Shown here: one piece after another, positions 25,876-34,412 of the stretch
Layout of the letters: each line of letters begins with the position of its first letter
How positions within the stretch are numbered: position 1 is the stretch's first letter
DNA from: Myxococcota bacterium
Lineage (GTDB): Bacteria > Myxococcota_A > Bradymonadia > UBA7976 > UBA1532
DNA length: 62,254 bases
NCBI GenBank assembly: GCA_023150895.1
Contig: JAKLJY010000039.1
Coordinates: 1-62,254 of the forward strand
Reading direction: 5' to 3'
Program-made: the position numbers and the translations under genes
Notes under the pieces: model-generated
The model's input: only the letters and a program-made list of their open reading frames with translations
What the model was told of the DNA's origin: nothing
The model's database searches: none

Positions 25876-27414
25876 ATGGTGATGCATCGCACGGACGCCC
25901 CACGCCTCATCATCCCCGAGGCAGGTCCCGGAGAATGGGTGCTCGACTGTGACGTCGTCGTCGTCGGGAGCGGCGCGGGCGGAGCGGCCGCGGCCGCGAC
26001 GCTGGCGGAGTCGGGCCTCGAGGTGCTCTGCCTCGAAGAGGGGGGTTATCACCCGACGGCCGAATACTCCGCCGACATCGCACAGATGCTCGGGCGCATT
26101 CTCCGGAATGGCGGCGCCACTGCCATCATGGGACGCGCGCCCGTGCCCTACCTCGAGGGCCGCTGCGTCGGCGGCTCCACCGTCGTCAACGGTGGCATGT
26201 GCTGGAGAACGCCCGAACGGGTCCTCGACGTCTGGAGTCGAGCCTACGGGCTCGAGGCGTTCTCCGCCCGACGCCTCGAGCCGCTCTTCGAAGAGGTCGA
26301 GCGGACGATTAACGCGCGTTACCAGGACCCCGGAAGCGAAGGACCCAACAACGACGCCTTCAAACTCGGTGCGGACCGCCTCGGCTGGCGCCTTTCGAAG
26401 AATCGTCGCAACCAGGTCCACTGCGTCGGAAGCAACGACTGCGTCACCGGCTGTCCGACGGGGGCGAAGCAGAGCACGTTGACCACGTGGCTGCCGCGCC
26501 TCTACGCAAACGGAGGTGCCGTCGTCACGCACTGCAAAGTCGAGCGCATTCTTCGTTCGGGCGGACGCGTCGTGGGTGTATCCGGCCGGGTCGTGGATCA
26601 GGGGTTCGAGCGACGTTTTTCGGTCAGAGCGCGGGCCGTCGTCATCTCTGGCGGCGCCGTCCAGACACCGATCTTGTTGCTGCGCAACGGCATTCAAGTG
26701 CGCTCGGGGGCCGTGGGGCGCAATTTCACGATTCATCCCAACGTGAAGATGGCTGCCCTCTTCGACCATCCCGTCGCAGTCCGCGGCGCTCATCAGGCCT
26801 GGCAGTGCATCGAATTCGAGCACGAGGGGATCCTGATGGCGCCCGGTCTGATCCCCCTGGCGTTTCAGTCGGTGGCATTCAATGACTTCGGGCCTCGACT
26901 CGCTCAGCGCATGCGGGATCACGAGTACATCGCGACCGGGGGCATTCTCGTCGATGACCACGCTGCCGGGCGCGTGCAGGTGATGCCGTTCGGCATCCCG
27001 CTCATTCGATACGACGTCACGGACGAAGACCAGCGACGATTCGTGCTCGGTGCGAGCTATCTGGCGACGCTGTTCTTCGAGGCCGGCGCTCGCGAGGTCT
27101 ATACGCCGTTTCATCATTTTCCTCGTCTGAGATCCCCGGACGACATTCCGCGGCTGAAGGCGGCGATGCCGAAGGTGCAAGATACCGAGTACTTCACCGC
27201 CCACCTCATGGGGACGTGCCGGATGCACGCCGATCACCGGCAGGGCGCCCTGAGTCCGGACGGTCAGGTTTGGGATCACCCTGGCTTGTACGTCGCCGAC
27301 GCCGCTTCCATGCCCGGAACGATCGGTGTCAACCCGCAGGTGACGATCATGGCGATCGCCCGGCACATCGGTTTGCGCCTCGGAGAGCGGCTTCGCCGGC
27401 GGGCGGCGGCCTGA
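25876..27414 (+). CDS. GMC-family FAD-dependent oxidoreductase
   Basis: 512 aa. An FAD-binding Rossmann motif VVVGSGAGGAAAAATLAESG lies near residues 28-47, followed by the ribose-binding Glu in CLEEGG. RCVGGSTVVNGGMCWRTP is the GMC signature region. Residues ~178-196 carry CVGSNDCVTGCPTGAKQS, a Cys-rich segment typical of long-chain alcohol oxidase / cholesterol-oxidase-like GMC enzymes. The C-terminus has HLMGTCRM, GLYVADASMPG-like text (DAASMPG) and GVNPQVTIMAIA, the conserved GMC C-terminal FAD/active-site region. Likely an alcohol or sterol dehydrogenase/oxidase; the substrate cannot be read from sequence. There is no signal peptide. It is coupled to the helical partner gene three bp upstream. 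Confidence 0.85.
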   Translation: MVMHRTDAPRLIIPEAGPGEWVLDCDVVVVGSGAGGAAAAATLAESGLEVLCLEEGGYHPTAEYSADIAQMLGRILRNGGATAIMGRAPVPYLEGRCVGGSTVVNGGMCWRTPERVLDVWSRAYGLEAFSARRLEPLFEEVERTINARYQDPGSEGPNNDAFKLGADRLGWRLSKNRRNQVHCVGSNDCVTGCPTGAKQSTLTTWLPRLYANGGAVVTHCKVERILRSGGRVVGVSGRVVDQGFERRFSVRARAVVISGGAVQTPILLLRNGIQVRSGAVGRNFTIHPNVKMAALFDHPVAVRGAHQAWQCIEFEHEGILMAPGLIPLAFQSVAFNDFGPRLAQRMRDHEYIATGGILVDDHAAGRVQVMPFGIPLIRYDVTDEDQRRFVLGASYLATLFFEAGAREVYTPFHHFPRLRSPDDIPRLKAAMPKVQDTEYFTAHLMGTCRMHADHRQGALSPDGQVWDHPGLYVADAASMPGTIGVNPQVTIMAIARHIGLRLGERLRRRAAA

Positions 27415-27434
27415 AGGCGAAGCGACCGGAGTCT

Positions 27435-28619
27435 TCACTCGACGCGCACCCTGAGCGCATAGCGTGTCGGGAGTTCCTCGGGCGTCGTGATGCGGATTCG
27501 GTGCCGGCCTGACGCACTCGCGCGATAGGTCCATCGGTGCTCGCCGGGCGCGGCAGTCCCGTTTCCCACCGGACGACGCCCCCGAGGACGAAACATCGCC
27601 GGCGGCTCGACCCATCCCTCGGTCGGGAAAGTCAGCGTGAGGGTCGCCGTCGCGTCTTGTTCGAGATCGACGGCGAACCAGTCCTCATCGTTGGCGCAGG
27701 ACCAGCCGCCAACGAGTTCACCGGGAGACTCGATCGGGCGCGCGGCATCGCGGGAGCGACCGGAGCGGTCTTCCGGCGGGTCGCAGCCGGCCGCATCGTC
27801 GCTCGAAGAAGGTGGGTCGGCAACCTCACCGAGCACCGCGACGAGAAGTGCCGGTGCGTCTTGCCAGTGCCCATCGAGCGTCAGGGCGGCGCCGAAGCCG
27901 ATCATGCGGTCGTCGATGACGGGGTGCATCAGGTCGGTCACGGGACGAACGTGGTCCAGGCCATAGGTGTGTCCGGCCTCATGGGCGATGGTCGACGCGA
28001 CCGCCTCGAGATCCGCCGCGCCCCGACCATTCCCGATGACCTCGGGGAAGATGAACCCGACGTCGTCTTCCATCCGGTTGCCGACATCGAAGGGAGCGAT
28101 GCCGGCCACGTCATCCGATTCGCCAATCGCGGACGGGTGACCACCGACAATCAAGCGGGTATGGGCGACGCCGACGGGGCAGATGTCGACGACTTCCAGG
28201 TCGGTGCGCTCGAAGTGGACCTTGACCTTCCCGATGATGGCGGCGATGGCGGCGCCGCGATCCATGAGGCCGAGGGGCCGTGCATCGAACGGAGGAATAC
28301 GGGCCACTTCGCCCTGGGGCACGATGAACGACTCCTCGTCGCTGACGGTGTCGCCGTCGAACGTCAGACAGAGCACCGAACGCCCTGTCCGCGTTGCGGC
28401 GGTCCAGAGCGGTGCCCAGTCCGAGGGCGGATAGGCCCGGTCATCGGGCGCATGCGTCCCGCCGATCGGCGACCCGTCCACGTTGGGCACGCCGGGGAGG
28501 GGCGTCTGCGACGGAGCCGCGGCTTGCCCTGGTGCATCGGCACAGGCCGGAAGGCCAGCAGCAAACACGGCGAGCAAGCGCGCAACGAATGCGGGTCGGC
28601 GGGAACGAAGGGGCAGCAT
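27435..28619 (-). CDS. Zincin metalloprotease-like lipoprotein
   Basis: 394 aa. ATG 28619 with AGGAG six to seven nt upstream; the signal peptide ends AAGLPAC (lipobox-like). The catalytic signature HEAGHTYGLDH (residues ~213-223) matches HExxHxxGxxH of metzincins, and DLMHP ~10 residues later supplies a Met-turn, so an active zinc protease is expected. Residues ~85-200 contain the conserved strand before the helix. The C-terminal ~115 residues (DAARPIESPGELVGGWSCAN, DWFAVDLEQDATATLTLTFP) resemble a PPC-like beta-sandwich, as in secreted bacterial proteases. It converges on the GMC gene. Its 5' side faces the flagellar operon across 359 bp, which holds the palindromes at 28746-28783 and the sigma-54-like promoter. 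Confidence 0.8.
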   Translation of the reverse strand: MLPLRSRRPAFVARLLAVFAAGLPACADAPGQAAAPSQTPLPGVPNVDGSPIGGTHAPDDRAYPPSDWAPLWTAATRTGRSVLCLTFDGDTVSDEESFIVPQGEVARIPPFDARPLGLMDRGAAIAAIIGKVKVHFERTDLEVVDICPVGVAHTRLIVGGHPSAIGESDDVAGIAPFDVGNRMEDDVGFIFPEVIGNGRGAADLEAVASTIAHEAGHTYGLDHVRPVTDLMHPVIDDRMIGFGAALTLDGHWQDAPALLVAVLGEVADPPSSSDDAAGCDPPEDRSGRSRDAARPIESPGELVGGWSCANDEDWFAVDLEQDATATLTLTFPTEGWVEPPAMFRPRGRRPVGNGTAAPGEHRWTYRASASGRHRIRITTPEELPTRYALRVRVE

Positions 28620-28745
28620 GACGGTCTCCTGGGCTCGATGGTGTTCGGGGTCCTCGTCGCGAACGAAAGCGGCGACACCTCACCCATGTGCGACGGTCGC
28701 GCCGAGCCGACTGCGGCGCTACGAACCGGGAGCCTGGAACGAGGT

Positions 28746-28783
28746 GTCCAGTTTCTGACCACCTTGGCGTCCAGATTCTGGAC
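28746..28783. promoter_or_regulatory. Pair of palindromic operator/enhancer-like sites
   Basis: Two copies of a 15-bp element: GTCCAGTTTCTGACC (28746-28760) and the near-perfect palindrome GTCCAGATTCTGGAC (28769-28783), centre-to-centre 23 bp, about two helical turns. They lie ~160-190 bp upstream of the sigma-54-like promoter before flgF. This is the usual position for sites bound by enhancer-binding activators of the FlrC/FleR/NtrC type. They could instead control the divergent metalloprotease gene. Confidence 0.5.
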
Positions 28784-28937
28784 GCGACGCTCCACCGCGT
28801 CGTCGGCCCGTCTTGACCGTCAAAATCCCGACGAATTGTGATGTTGACCGCCAGAAGGCCGGCACCACGAGGGGACGCGAGGCAACGGCGGGCGGCGCTT
28901 CGGGCCCATTGCGCCCGTCGGGACTGCCTCTTCCCGG

Positions 28938-28954
28938 TTGGCACGATGGGTGCA
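28938..28954 (+). promoter_or_regulatory. Sigma-54-type promoter upstream of flgF
   Basis: TTGGCACG-N4-GTGCA: GG at 28940-28941 and GC at 28952-28953 with exactly 10 nt between, matching the RpoN -24/-12 consensus TGGCAC-N5-TTGC. The start point would fall near 28965, just before the GGAGG (28967-28971) and the flgF ATG (28979), so the leader would be very short. Sigma-54 control of rod and hook genes is common in polar flagellar systems. Confidence 0.65.
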
Positions 28955-28978
28955 GAGCCGGCTCTCGGAGGTCAGCTC

Positions 28979-29758
28979 ATGTCCAGCGGCATCTATACGG
29001 CGATGATGGGAGCGCGCGCTCAGGAGCACGCGCTCGAGACCGTCAACAACAACCTCGCCAACGTGAACACCCCGGGCTTCAAGCGCCAGGCCACGATGTT
29101 TCGCGAGATCCACAATGATGTCACGGGCATGGACAGCCCTCTGCAGGGGCCGGACATCCACGCCCCCGTTCGGTTCCTTCCGGACGACCGCATCGCCGGT
29201 GTCATGGAAGAGCGCTTCACGCACTTCGATCAAGGGCCACTGCGCCAGACGACGAATCCGTTCGACCTCGCCATCGAGGGGGACGGCTTCTTCACGCTGC
29301 AGGGCGCCGACGGACCGGTCTACACCCGAAACGGGGCATTCACGTTGCAGCCGGACGGGACGCTGACGAGCAACACGGGGGCGCCCGTCCTCGACGAGCA
29401 GGGCCAGTCCATTCGCATCCCCGACACGGCTTCCCAGGTCAGCATCACCCCGGAAGGCGAGATTCAGGTCGGCGCCGGCACGGTGGCGAAGCTCGGGATC
29501 GTCCGATTCGACGATCCGCGACTCCTCGAGCGGGTAGGCAACAGCGAGTGGCGCGTCATGTCGCCTCAGTTGCAGCCCCAGGCGATGCAGGCACCCAACC
29601 TGCATCAGGGATGGCTCGAGGGGTCGAACGTGAACCCGGTGTCGACCATGACGCTCATGATCAAGACGAGTCGGCTCTTCGAGCTGAACAGCAAGATCAT
29701 CCAGGCATACAAACAGATGGACCAGGGCGCCGTTCAGGAAGTGGCCCGCACCGTTTGA
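28979..29758 (+). CDS. flgF: Flagellar basal-body rod protein FlgF
   Basis: 259 aa. ATG 28979 has GGAGG seven nt upstream; longer upstream reading adds non-conserved Arg-rich sequence. The N-terminus has IYTAMMGARAQEHALETVNN followed by NLANVNTPGFKRQ, the rod/hook signature. The C-terminus has NVNPVSTMTLMIKTSRLFEL and ends in a coiled helix. The middle has DLAIEGDGFF and YTRNGAFTL, typical of FlgF/FlgG. FlgF is a proximal-rod subunit, exported by the flagellar type III system without a cleaved signal. First gene of a six-gene rod/ring run (flgF-G-A-H-I-J). Confidence 0.93.
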   Translation: MSSGIYTAMMGARAQEHALETVNNNLANVNTPGFKRQATMFREIHNDVTGMDSPLQGPDIHAPVRFLPDDRIAGVMEERFTHFDQGPLRQTTNPFDLAIEGDGFFTLQGADGPVYTRNGAFTLQPDGTLTSNTGAPVLDEQGQSIRIPDTASQVSITPEGEIQVGAGTVAKLGIVRFDDPRLLERVGNSEWRVMSPQLQPQAMQAPNLHQGWLEGSNVNPVSTMTLMIKTSRLFELNSKIIQAYKQMDQGAVQEVARTV

Positions 29759-29794
29759 TGACACCCACCGGGTGCACGAAGGAAGGCAATCAAG

Positions 29795-30580
29795 ATGCTC
29801 CGAGCCCTCAATTCTGCTGCCACCGGGATGGAAGCTCAGCAGACCTACATCGATGTCACCTCGAACAACCTCGCGAACGTCAATACGACCGGCTACAAGA
29901 AGGTGCGCGCCAACTTTCAGGACCTGATGTATCAGCTCCAGAAGGCGCCGGGCGGCGCGACGAGTCAGGCCACCGAGGCGCCGACGGGTATCCAGGTCGG
30001 TCTCGGCGTTCGGACCGCCAGCACCCAGAAGGAGTTCCAGACGGGTTCCCTCAAGAACACCGGCAATTTCCTCGACGTGGCGATTCAGGGCGACGGGCTG
30101 TTCCAGATCACGCAGCCCGACGGCTCGATCGGGTACACCCGTGACGGCGCGTTTCACCGCGACGAGAACGGGCAGTTGGTGAACGCGAACGGCCTTCCGC
30201 TCGAACCCGCGATCACCATTCCGCTCGAGGTGACCACGGTGACGATCGGTCAGGATGGGACGGTCACAGGGCAGACGAACACCCAGGCCGAACCCATCCA
30301 GCTCGGTCAGATTCAGATCGCGAACTTCGTCAATCCCGCCGGGCTCATCGCAGTCGGCGGCAACAACTTCAAAGAGAGCGGCTCGAGCGGGCCCCCCATC
30401 ATTGGAAACCCCGGGGAAAACGGATTCGGCAGCCTGAACGCCGGGTTCCTGGAAATGTCGAACGTCGCGGTCGTCGAGGAGATGATCAACCTCATCACCG
30501 CCCAACGTGCCTTCGAGTTCAACAGCAAGGCCGTTCAGGCCGCCGACGGTATGCTGCGTGAACTCGGGCAACTCCGGTGA
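29795..30580 (+). CDS. flgG: Flagellar distal rod protein FlgG
   Basis: 261 aa, almost exactly the usual length (~260). N-terminal SAATGMEAQQTYIDVTSNNL and NVNTTGYKK are the FlgG signature; the middle DVAIQGDGLFQI and YTRDGAFHRDENGQ are family-typical. The C-terminus MSNVAVVEEMINLITAQRAF plus EFNSKAVQAADGML forms the D0 coiled coil. It builds the distal rod through the P and L rings. 36 bp after flgF; its stop overlaps the flgA GTG. Confidence 0.96.
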   Translation: MLRALNSAATGMEAQQTYIDVTSNNLANVNTTGYKKVRANFQDLMYQLQKAPGGATSQATEAPTGIQVGLGVRTASTQKEFQTGSLKNTGNFLDVAIQGDGLFQITQPDGSIGYTRDGAFHRDENGQLVNANGLPLEPAITIPLEVTTVTIGQDGTVTGQTNTQAEPIQLGQIQIANFVNPAGLIAVGGNNFKESGSSGPPIIGNPGENGFGSLNAGFLEMSNVAVVEEMINLITAQRAFEFNSKAVQAADGMLRELGQLR

Positions 30581-31551
30581 TGACCATGCGCACGCTGACG
30601 ACCCTTGGTCTTTTGCTGCTCTGTGCGCTGTCCGTCGTCGCGGGCGCCCGCCCGGCGGTCGCGAGGGGCTCGGTCCACGTCCCCGCGCACGCGGAGGTCC
30701 GGGCGTCGGTCGTTCGCCTCGGGGAAGTGGCCCGGATTGCGGGCTTCGACCGCGAGACGGCGGGCCGACTCGCGGCCATCGACCTCGGGCCCTCGCCCCT
30801 GGTCGGTACCGGGAGGCTGCTCCCGCGCGCCTATCTGACGACCGCGTTGCGGGAGGGCGGACTGCCCGGCGGCGCTTCGCTCAGGCTCCCGGAACGTCTC
30901 GAGGTCACGCGACGCGCCGAGGTTCTGTCCGGGAAGGCGCTGACTGAAACCGTCGAGCGCAAATTGCGCATGGCGTTGGGCGACACCGTCGAGATCGCCA
31001 CGCTTCGTGTGCCGGCGGTCCCCGACATCAAGGTGCCGGCGGGCTCCGAAGTGGAGGTGACCGTGAACGTCGGTGACGCCGCCGACGGCGTCGCGACCGC
31101 GGAGATCCTCATCCGGGACGGCGGGGCGCTCGTGCGCTCGCAGAAGCTGGCCGTGAAGGTGGACGCCGTGGTGGAGGTCTGGACGATGGTCGAAGAGCGC
31201 CCCCGCGGGCACGTCGTCACCGCCGAGGACCTTCAGCGAGTGAGAGTTCCGCGAAGTCGGATGGCGGTCGACGCCATCCGGTCACCGGCGGAAGTGGACG
31301 GCGGCACGCTGAAGCGGGCCGTCGGCCCGGGCGAGCAGCTCACGCGGCGCTATGTCGAGATGCCGCCCATCGTCTCTCGCGGGGATCGGGTGACCATGGT
31401 CGCCCGCAGCGGCGGCATCCGCATCACCGCCGTCGGAGAGGCGCTCGGCTCGGCACGTCAGGGCGAACCTGTTCGCGTACGCAACATCGACAGCCTGAAG
31501 ATCATCTCCGGCCGCGCAGTGGCCGCGCAGACCGTAGAAATGGAGCTCTGA
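30577..31551 (+). CDS. flgA: Flagellar P-ring assembly chaperone FlgA
   Basis: 324 aa counted from GTG 30577 in the flgG stop; ATG 30580 or 30586 are alternatives. The signal peptide is TLGLLLLCALSVVAGARPAVA. The C-terminal SAF-like and FlgA beta domain shows VWTMVEERPRGHVVTAEDL, GPGEQLTRRYVEMPPIVSRG and the conserved end AVGEALGSARQGEPVRVRN followed by SGRAVAAQTVEM. It is a periplasmic chaperone for FlgI. It is longer than E. coli FlgA (~220 aa), having an N-terminal ~90-residue region seen in many non-enteric homologues. Confidence 0.92.
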   Translation: MMTMRTLTTLGLLLLCALSVVAGARPAVARGSVHVPAHAEVRASVVRLGEVARIAGFDRETAGRLAAIDLGPSPLVGTGRLLPRAYLTTALREGGLPGGASLRLPERLEVTRRAEVLSGKALTETVERKLRMALGDTVEIATLRVPAVPDIKVPAGSEVEVTVNVGDAADGVATAEILIRDGGALVRSQKLAVKVDAVVEVWTMVEERPRGHVVTAEDLQRVRVPRSRMAVDAIRSPAEVDGGTLKRAVGPGEQLTRRYVEMPPIVSRGDRVTMVARSGGIRITAVGEALGSARQGEPVRVRNIDSLKIISGRAVAAQTVEMEL

Positions 31552-31553
31552 CC

Positions 31554-32261
31554 ATGCATCGCCGCCTGCGCTGGGCACTCGCTTCGGCCTACCTGTTCGC
31601 CACGGCAACGGCTTGCGTCAACCACATCGATCCGTACGTCCCAAAGCGGCGGGAGTACGAACTCCCGGTCGCACACAACGCGGGGGACGGTACCCACGCC
31701 GAGGGGTCGCTCTTCACGGACAACAGTGTGGGCGCCATCTACCAGAGCGACGAGCGGGCTCAGTTCGTCAACGACGTGATCAACATCGTCATCGACGAGA
31801 AGGCAACCGCCGAGCGGGACACCAGTACCGAGACCAAGAAGGACGACAGCTATGAAACGGCGATGGAGGAGGTCCTGGGTCTCATCAAGGAGATGGAGTC
31901 CCGCCATCCGAACTTCGACGGCGCCAAGGCGCTGAGCCTGTCCCACAAGGCCGGGTTCAAAGGGGAGGGAAAGACCTCCCGAAACGACCGCCTGCAAGCC
32001 ACGGTGCCGGCCATGGTTCGCCGCGTGCTCCCGAACGGCAACCTGTTCATCGAGGGCCACCGCGCCATTCTGGTCAACAACGAGGAGAACCACTTCTACA
32101 TCAGCGGTGTGATCCGTCGCATCGACATCGACCAGGACAACACCGTCCTGTCGAGCCGCATCGCCGATGCCCAGATCGAGTTCACCGGCCGCGGGAATCT
32201 GACGCGCGGGTCGGAAAAGGGCTGGTTCTCCAACGCCCTCGACTACATCTGGCCGTTCTGA
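31554..32261 (+). CDS. flgH: Flagellar L-ring lipoprotein FlgH
   Basis: 235 aa. Signal peptide with lipobox TATAC; the mature protein starts CVNHIDPYVPKRREY. Family marks: GSLFTDNSVGAIYQSDERA, DVINIVIDEKATAERDTSTE, the central VPAMVRRVLPNGNLFIEGHR, and ISGVIRRIDIDQDNTVLSSR, ADAQIEFTGRG near the end. It forms the outer-membrane L ring around the distal rod. An Asp/Glu/Lys-rich helix (residues ~100-130) replaces the shorter loop of enteric FlgH. Three bp after flgA. Confidence 0.95.
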   Translation: MHRRLRWALASAYLFATATACVNHIDPYVPKRREYELPVAHNAGDGTHAEGSLFTDNSVGAIYQSDERAQFVNDVINIVIDEKATAERDTSTETKKDDSYETAMEEVLGLIKEMESRHPNFDGAKALSLSHKAGFKGEGKTSRNDRLQATVPAMVRRVLPNGNLFIEGHRAILVNNEENHFYISGVIRRIDIDQDNTVLSSRIADAQIEFTGRGNLTRGSEKGWFSNALDYIWPF

Positions 32262-32308
32262 CGGCGATGGCGCGGCGCTTGCAGTGGTCCTCAGCGGAGG
32301 TCGCATCC

Positions 32309-33415
32309 ATGGTCTCGAGAGTCGTTTCACTGCTGGTGTTCGCGGGTCTTCTCCTCGCCGGAGGGGCGGCTGAAGCAGCGCGTATCAAGGACCTCGCGGA
32401 TGTGCGTGGGGTTCGGCCCAACCAACTCATCGGATACGGTGTCGTCGTCGGCCTGAACGGCACCGGCGACTCCGACAAGACGCGGTTCACCATCCAATCT
32501 GTCGTCTCCATGCTCAGCCGGATGGGCATTCGCGTCGACGCTCGCGGCCTGAAGCTCAAGAACGTCGCCGCCGTCATCGTCACCTCCGAGCTGCCCGCCT
32601 TCGCCCGGGCGGGCAACACGATCGACATCACCGTCAGCAGCCTCGGAGATGCCAAGAGTTTGACGGGGGGAACGCTGGTCGTGACGCCGCTCCGCGGCCA
32701 CGACGGGCAAATCTACGCCATGGCCCAGGGACCCATCTCCGTCGGCGGCTTCAGCGTCGAAGCGCAGGGGGGCGGCGCCTCCGAGACCAAGAATCACCCG
32801 ACGGTCGCGCGCATCCCCGACGGCGCGATGGTCGAGCGGGAGATCAACGTCGACCTCGGTAGTCGGGAGCACGTCGTCCTTCAGATCCGCGACGCGGACT
32901 TCACGACCGCGGCACGGATGGCCAAGACCATCAACATGAACCTCGGTGGTGGCTTCGCGACCACGCCCGACCCGGGCACCGTCAAGGTCCAAGTCCCGCC
33001 GCCCTACGCGGGCCGCGTCGTCGACTTCGTCTCCATCATCGAGCGACTCGAGGTCACTCCGGACGCCGTCGCGCGGGTCATCGTGAACGAGCGCACGGGC
33101 ACGATCATCATGGGTCAGGACGTCAAGATCGCGCCGGTCGCCGTCGCCCACGGCAACCTGACGGTCAGCGTTCGACGAACCGAGGAGGCGGTGCCGGCCG
33201 CGCCGTTGACGCCGGGAGATACTGTCGTCACGCAGAACGCGGACATCGAGGCGAAGGAAGACAAGGTCCCGCTCGTCGAGCTCGCCGAAGGGGCGACGCT
33301 TGCTGACGTCGTCACCGCACTGAACCGCCTCGGCGCGACCCCCCGGGACATGATCACGATCCTGCAGGCCATCAAGCGGGCCGGCGCTTTGCGCGCCGAC
33401 GTCGAGGTGATGTGA
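32309..33415 (+). CDS. flgI: Flagellar P-ring protein FlgI
   Basis: Start chosen at ATG 32309: GGAGG at 32295-32299 and a signal peptide directly after (VVSLLVFAGLLLAGGAAEA); ATG 32267 would prefix 14 unrelated residues. 368 aa, the usual length. Signatures: ARIKDLADVRGVRPNQLIGY, GVVVGLNGTGDSDKTRFT, DITVSSLGDAKSLTGGTL, and the C-terminal RVIVNERTGTIIMGQDVKI and LNRLGATPRDMITILQAIKR. It forms the periplasmic peptidoglycan-associated P ring. Confidence 0.96.
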   Translation: MVSRVVSLLVFAGLLLAGGAAEAARIKDLADVRGVRPNQLIGYGVVVGLNGTGDSDKTRFTIQSVVSMLSRMGIRVDARGLKLKNVAAVIVTSELPAFARAGNTIDITVSSLGDAKSLTGGTLVVTPLRGHDGQIYAMAQGPISVGGFSVEAQGGGASETKNHPTVARIPDGAMVEREINVDLGSREHVVLQIRDADFTTAARMAKTINMNLGGGFATTPDPGTVKVQVPPPYAGRVVDFVSIIERLEVTPDAVARVIVNERTGTIIMGQDVKIAPVAVAHGNLTVSVRRTEEAVPAAPLTPGDTVVTQNADIEAKEDKVPLVELAEGATLADVVTALNRLGATPRDMITILQAIKRAGALRADVEVM

Positions 33416-33416
33416 C

Positions 33417-34235
33417 ATGCCTTCCGGGGTGAACGCGCCTGCCCCGCGGTTCGGCGGGGTCGACACCGTAACGGATCCGCGGGCCCTCCAGGGCTTGGCG
33501 AAGTCCGACGACCCCGAGTCCATCAAGGCGGCCGCTCGTGAGTTCGAGTCGCTTTTCATGCACCAGCTGTTCAAGAGCATGCGGGCGACGGTGCCCAAGG
33601 ACGGCATGATGGACGCCGGCATGGGCGGTGAGATGTTTACCGACATGCTCGACATGGAGTACGCCAAGCAGGCGGCCGACCAAGGCGGCATCGGACTGGC
33701 CGACCTCGTTGCCGCTCAGTTCGGCGCCGAGCAGGCGGCCGGCGCGGGACAACGGGAGCCCCACCGGCACTCCGGGCAGGAGCCAATCGGCGGGCGCTCC
33801 GCGCTGCGCGCCGTCCGGGCCTACCAGGCCGGCGCCTCCGCGAGCAGCCTCGGCCATCCGTGCGCATCCGGCCGCGTGTCGAGCGAGTACGGCATGCGTC
33901 AGCTTTCCGACGATGCGGCGCCGCGCATGCACGACGGACTGGACATCGCCGCGCCGACGGGCACCCCGATTCAGGCGGCCCAAGGGGGCACCGTGCGCCA
34001 TGCGGGGTGGATCAAGGGCTACGGCAATACGGTCATCGTCGATCACGGCGGGGGCCGGTCGACGTTGTACGCCCACGCGAGCGAACTGCTCGTCGAGTCG
34101 GGCGTTCAGGTCACGCGTGGCCAGGCGATTGCCCGGGTCGGCAGCACGGGCCACAGCACGGGGCCTCACCTGCACTTCGAGGTTCGCGAGGACGGGAAGA
34201 CGGTCGACCCTCGCCGAGCGCTCGGACTGCGTTGA
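33417..34235 (+). CDS. flgJ: FlgJ rod-binding domain fused to M23 (LytM) peptidase
   Basis: 272 aa, ATG one bp after the flgI stop. Residues ~30-95 are the rod-binding (FlgJ N-terminal) domain: AAAREFESLFMHQLFKSMRA and GGEMFTDMLDMEYAKQAADQ. A linker (~100-145) precedes an M23 zinc endopeptidase domain: SEYGMRQLSDDAAPRMHDGL with the HxxxD ligands, GNTVIVDHGGG, and GHSTGPHLHFEV with the HxH motif near residues 250-252. In enterics the C-terminal half of FlgJ is a muramidase; here the wall-cutting module is an amide-bond peptidase type instead. It probably caps the rod and opens peptidoglycan for rod passage. All zinc ligands look intact. Confidence 0.9.
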   Translation: MPSGVNAPAPRFGGVDTVTDPRALQGLAKSDDPESIKAAAREFESLFMHQLFKSMRATVPKDGMMDAGMGGEMFTDMLDMEYAKQAADQGGIGLADLVAAQFGAEQAAGAGQREPHRHSGQEPIGGRSALRAVRAYQAGASASSLGHPCASGRVSSEYGMRQLSDDAAPRMHDGLDIAAPTGTPIQAAQGGTVRHAGWIKGYGNTVIVDHGGGRSTLYAHASELLVESGVQVTRGQAIARVGSTGHSTGPHLHFEVREDGKTVDPRRALGLR

Positions 34236-34259
34236 AAGTGCAAAGAGTTCACTGAGTGT

Positions 34260-34287
34260 GTCGCCAGGCGAATCCTCGCCCGGCGAC
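34260..34287 (+). terminator. Strong hairpin after flgJ, terminator-like
   Basis: A 12-bp stem with one mismatch (arms 34260-34271 and 34276-34287, loop ATCC) lies 25 bp after the flgJ stop and before the flgM promoter. There is no T-tract, so it is not a standard intrinsic terminator; it may stabilise the 3' end of the rod/ring mRNA or assist termination. Confidence 0.4.
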
Positions 34288-34373
34288 TTGACGGGAGCGA
34301 CGCGGAGCCTACCATGCGGTCCTACGGTCGAAATCGCCTCGCATTGCCTCGGAAACCCGCCGCAGTTTTTCCT

Positions 34374-34400
34374 CAAGTCGGGCGGGGTCCGGTCGATGCA
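34374..34400 (+). promoter_or_regulatory. Sigma-28 (FliA)-type promoter for flgM operon
   Basis: TCAA (34374-34377), 15 nt, GTCGATGC (34393-34400). This matches the FliA pattern TAAA-N15-GCCGATAA in spacing and core, and its two elements are identical to those before fliS. The start point would lie near 34407, giving a ~38-nt leader to flgM. Confidence 0.7.
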
Positions 34401-34412
34401 GTGGGTGTAAGG

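Noticed and set aside
23260-27615. 1451-aa open frame on the minus strand across four genes
   Set aside because: Arg/His/Asp-rich shadow of the plus-strand secreted protein, globin, partner and GMC genes, whose family motifs are clear.
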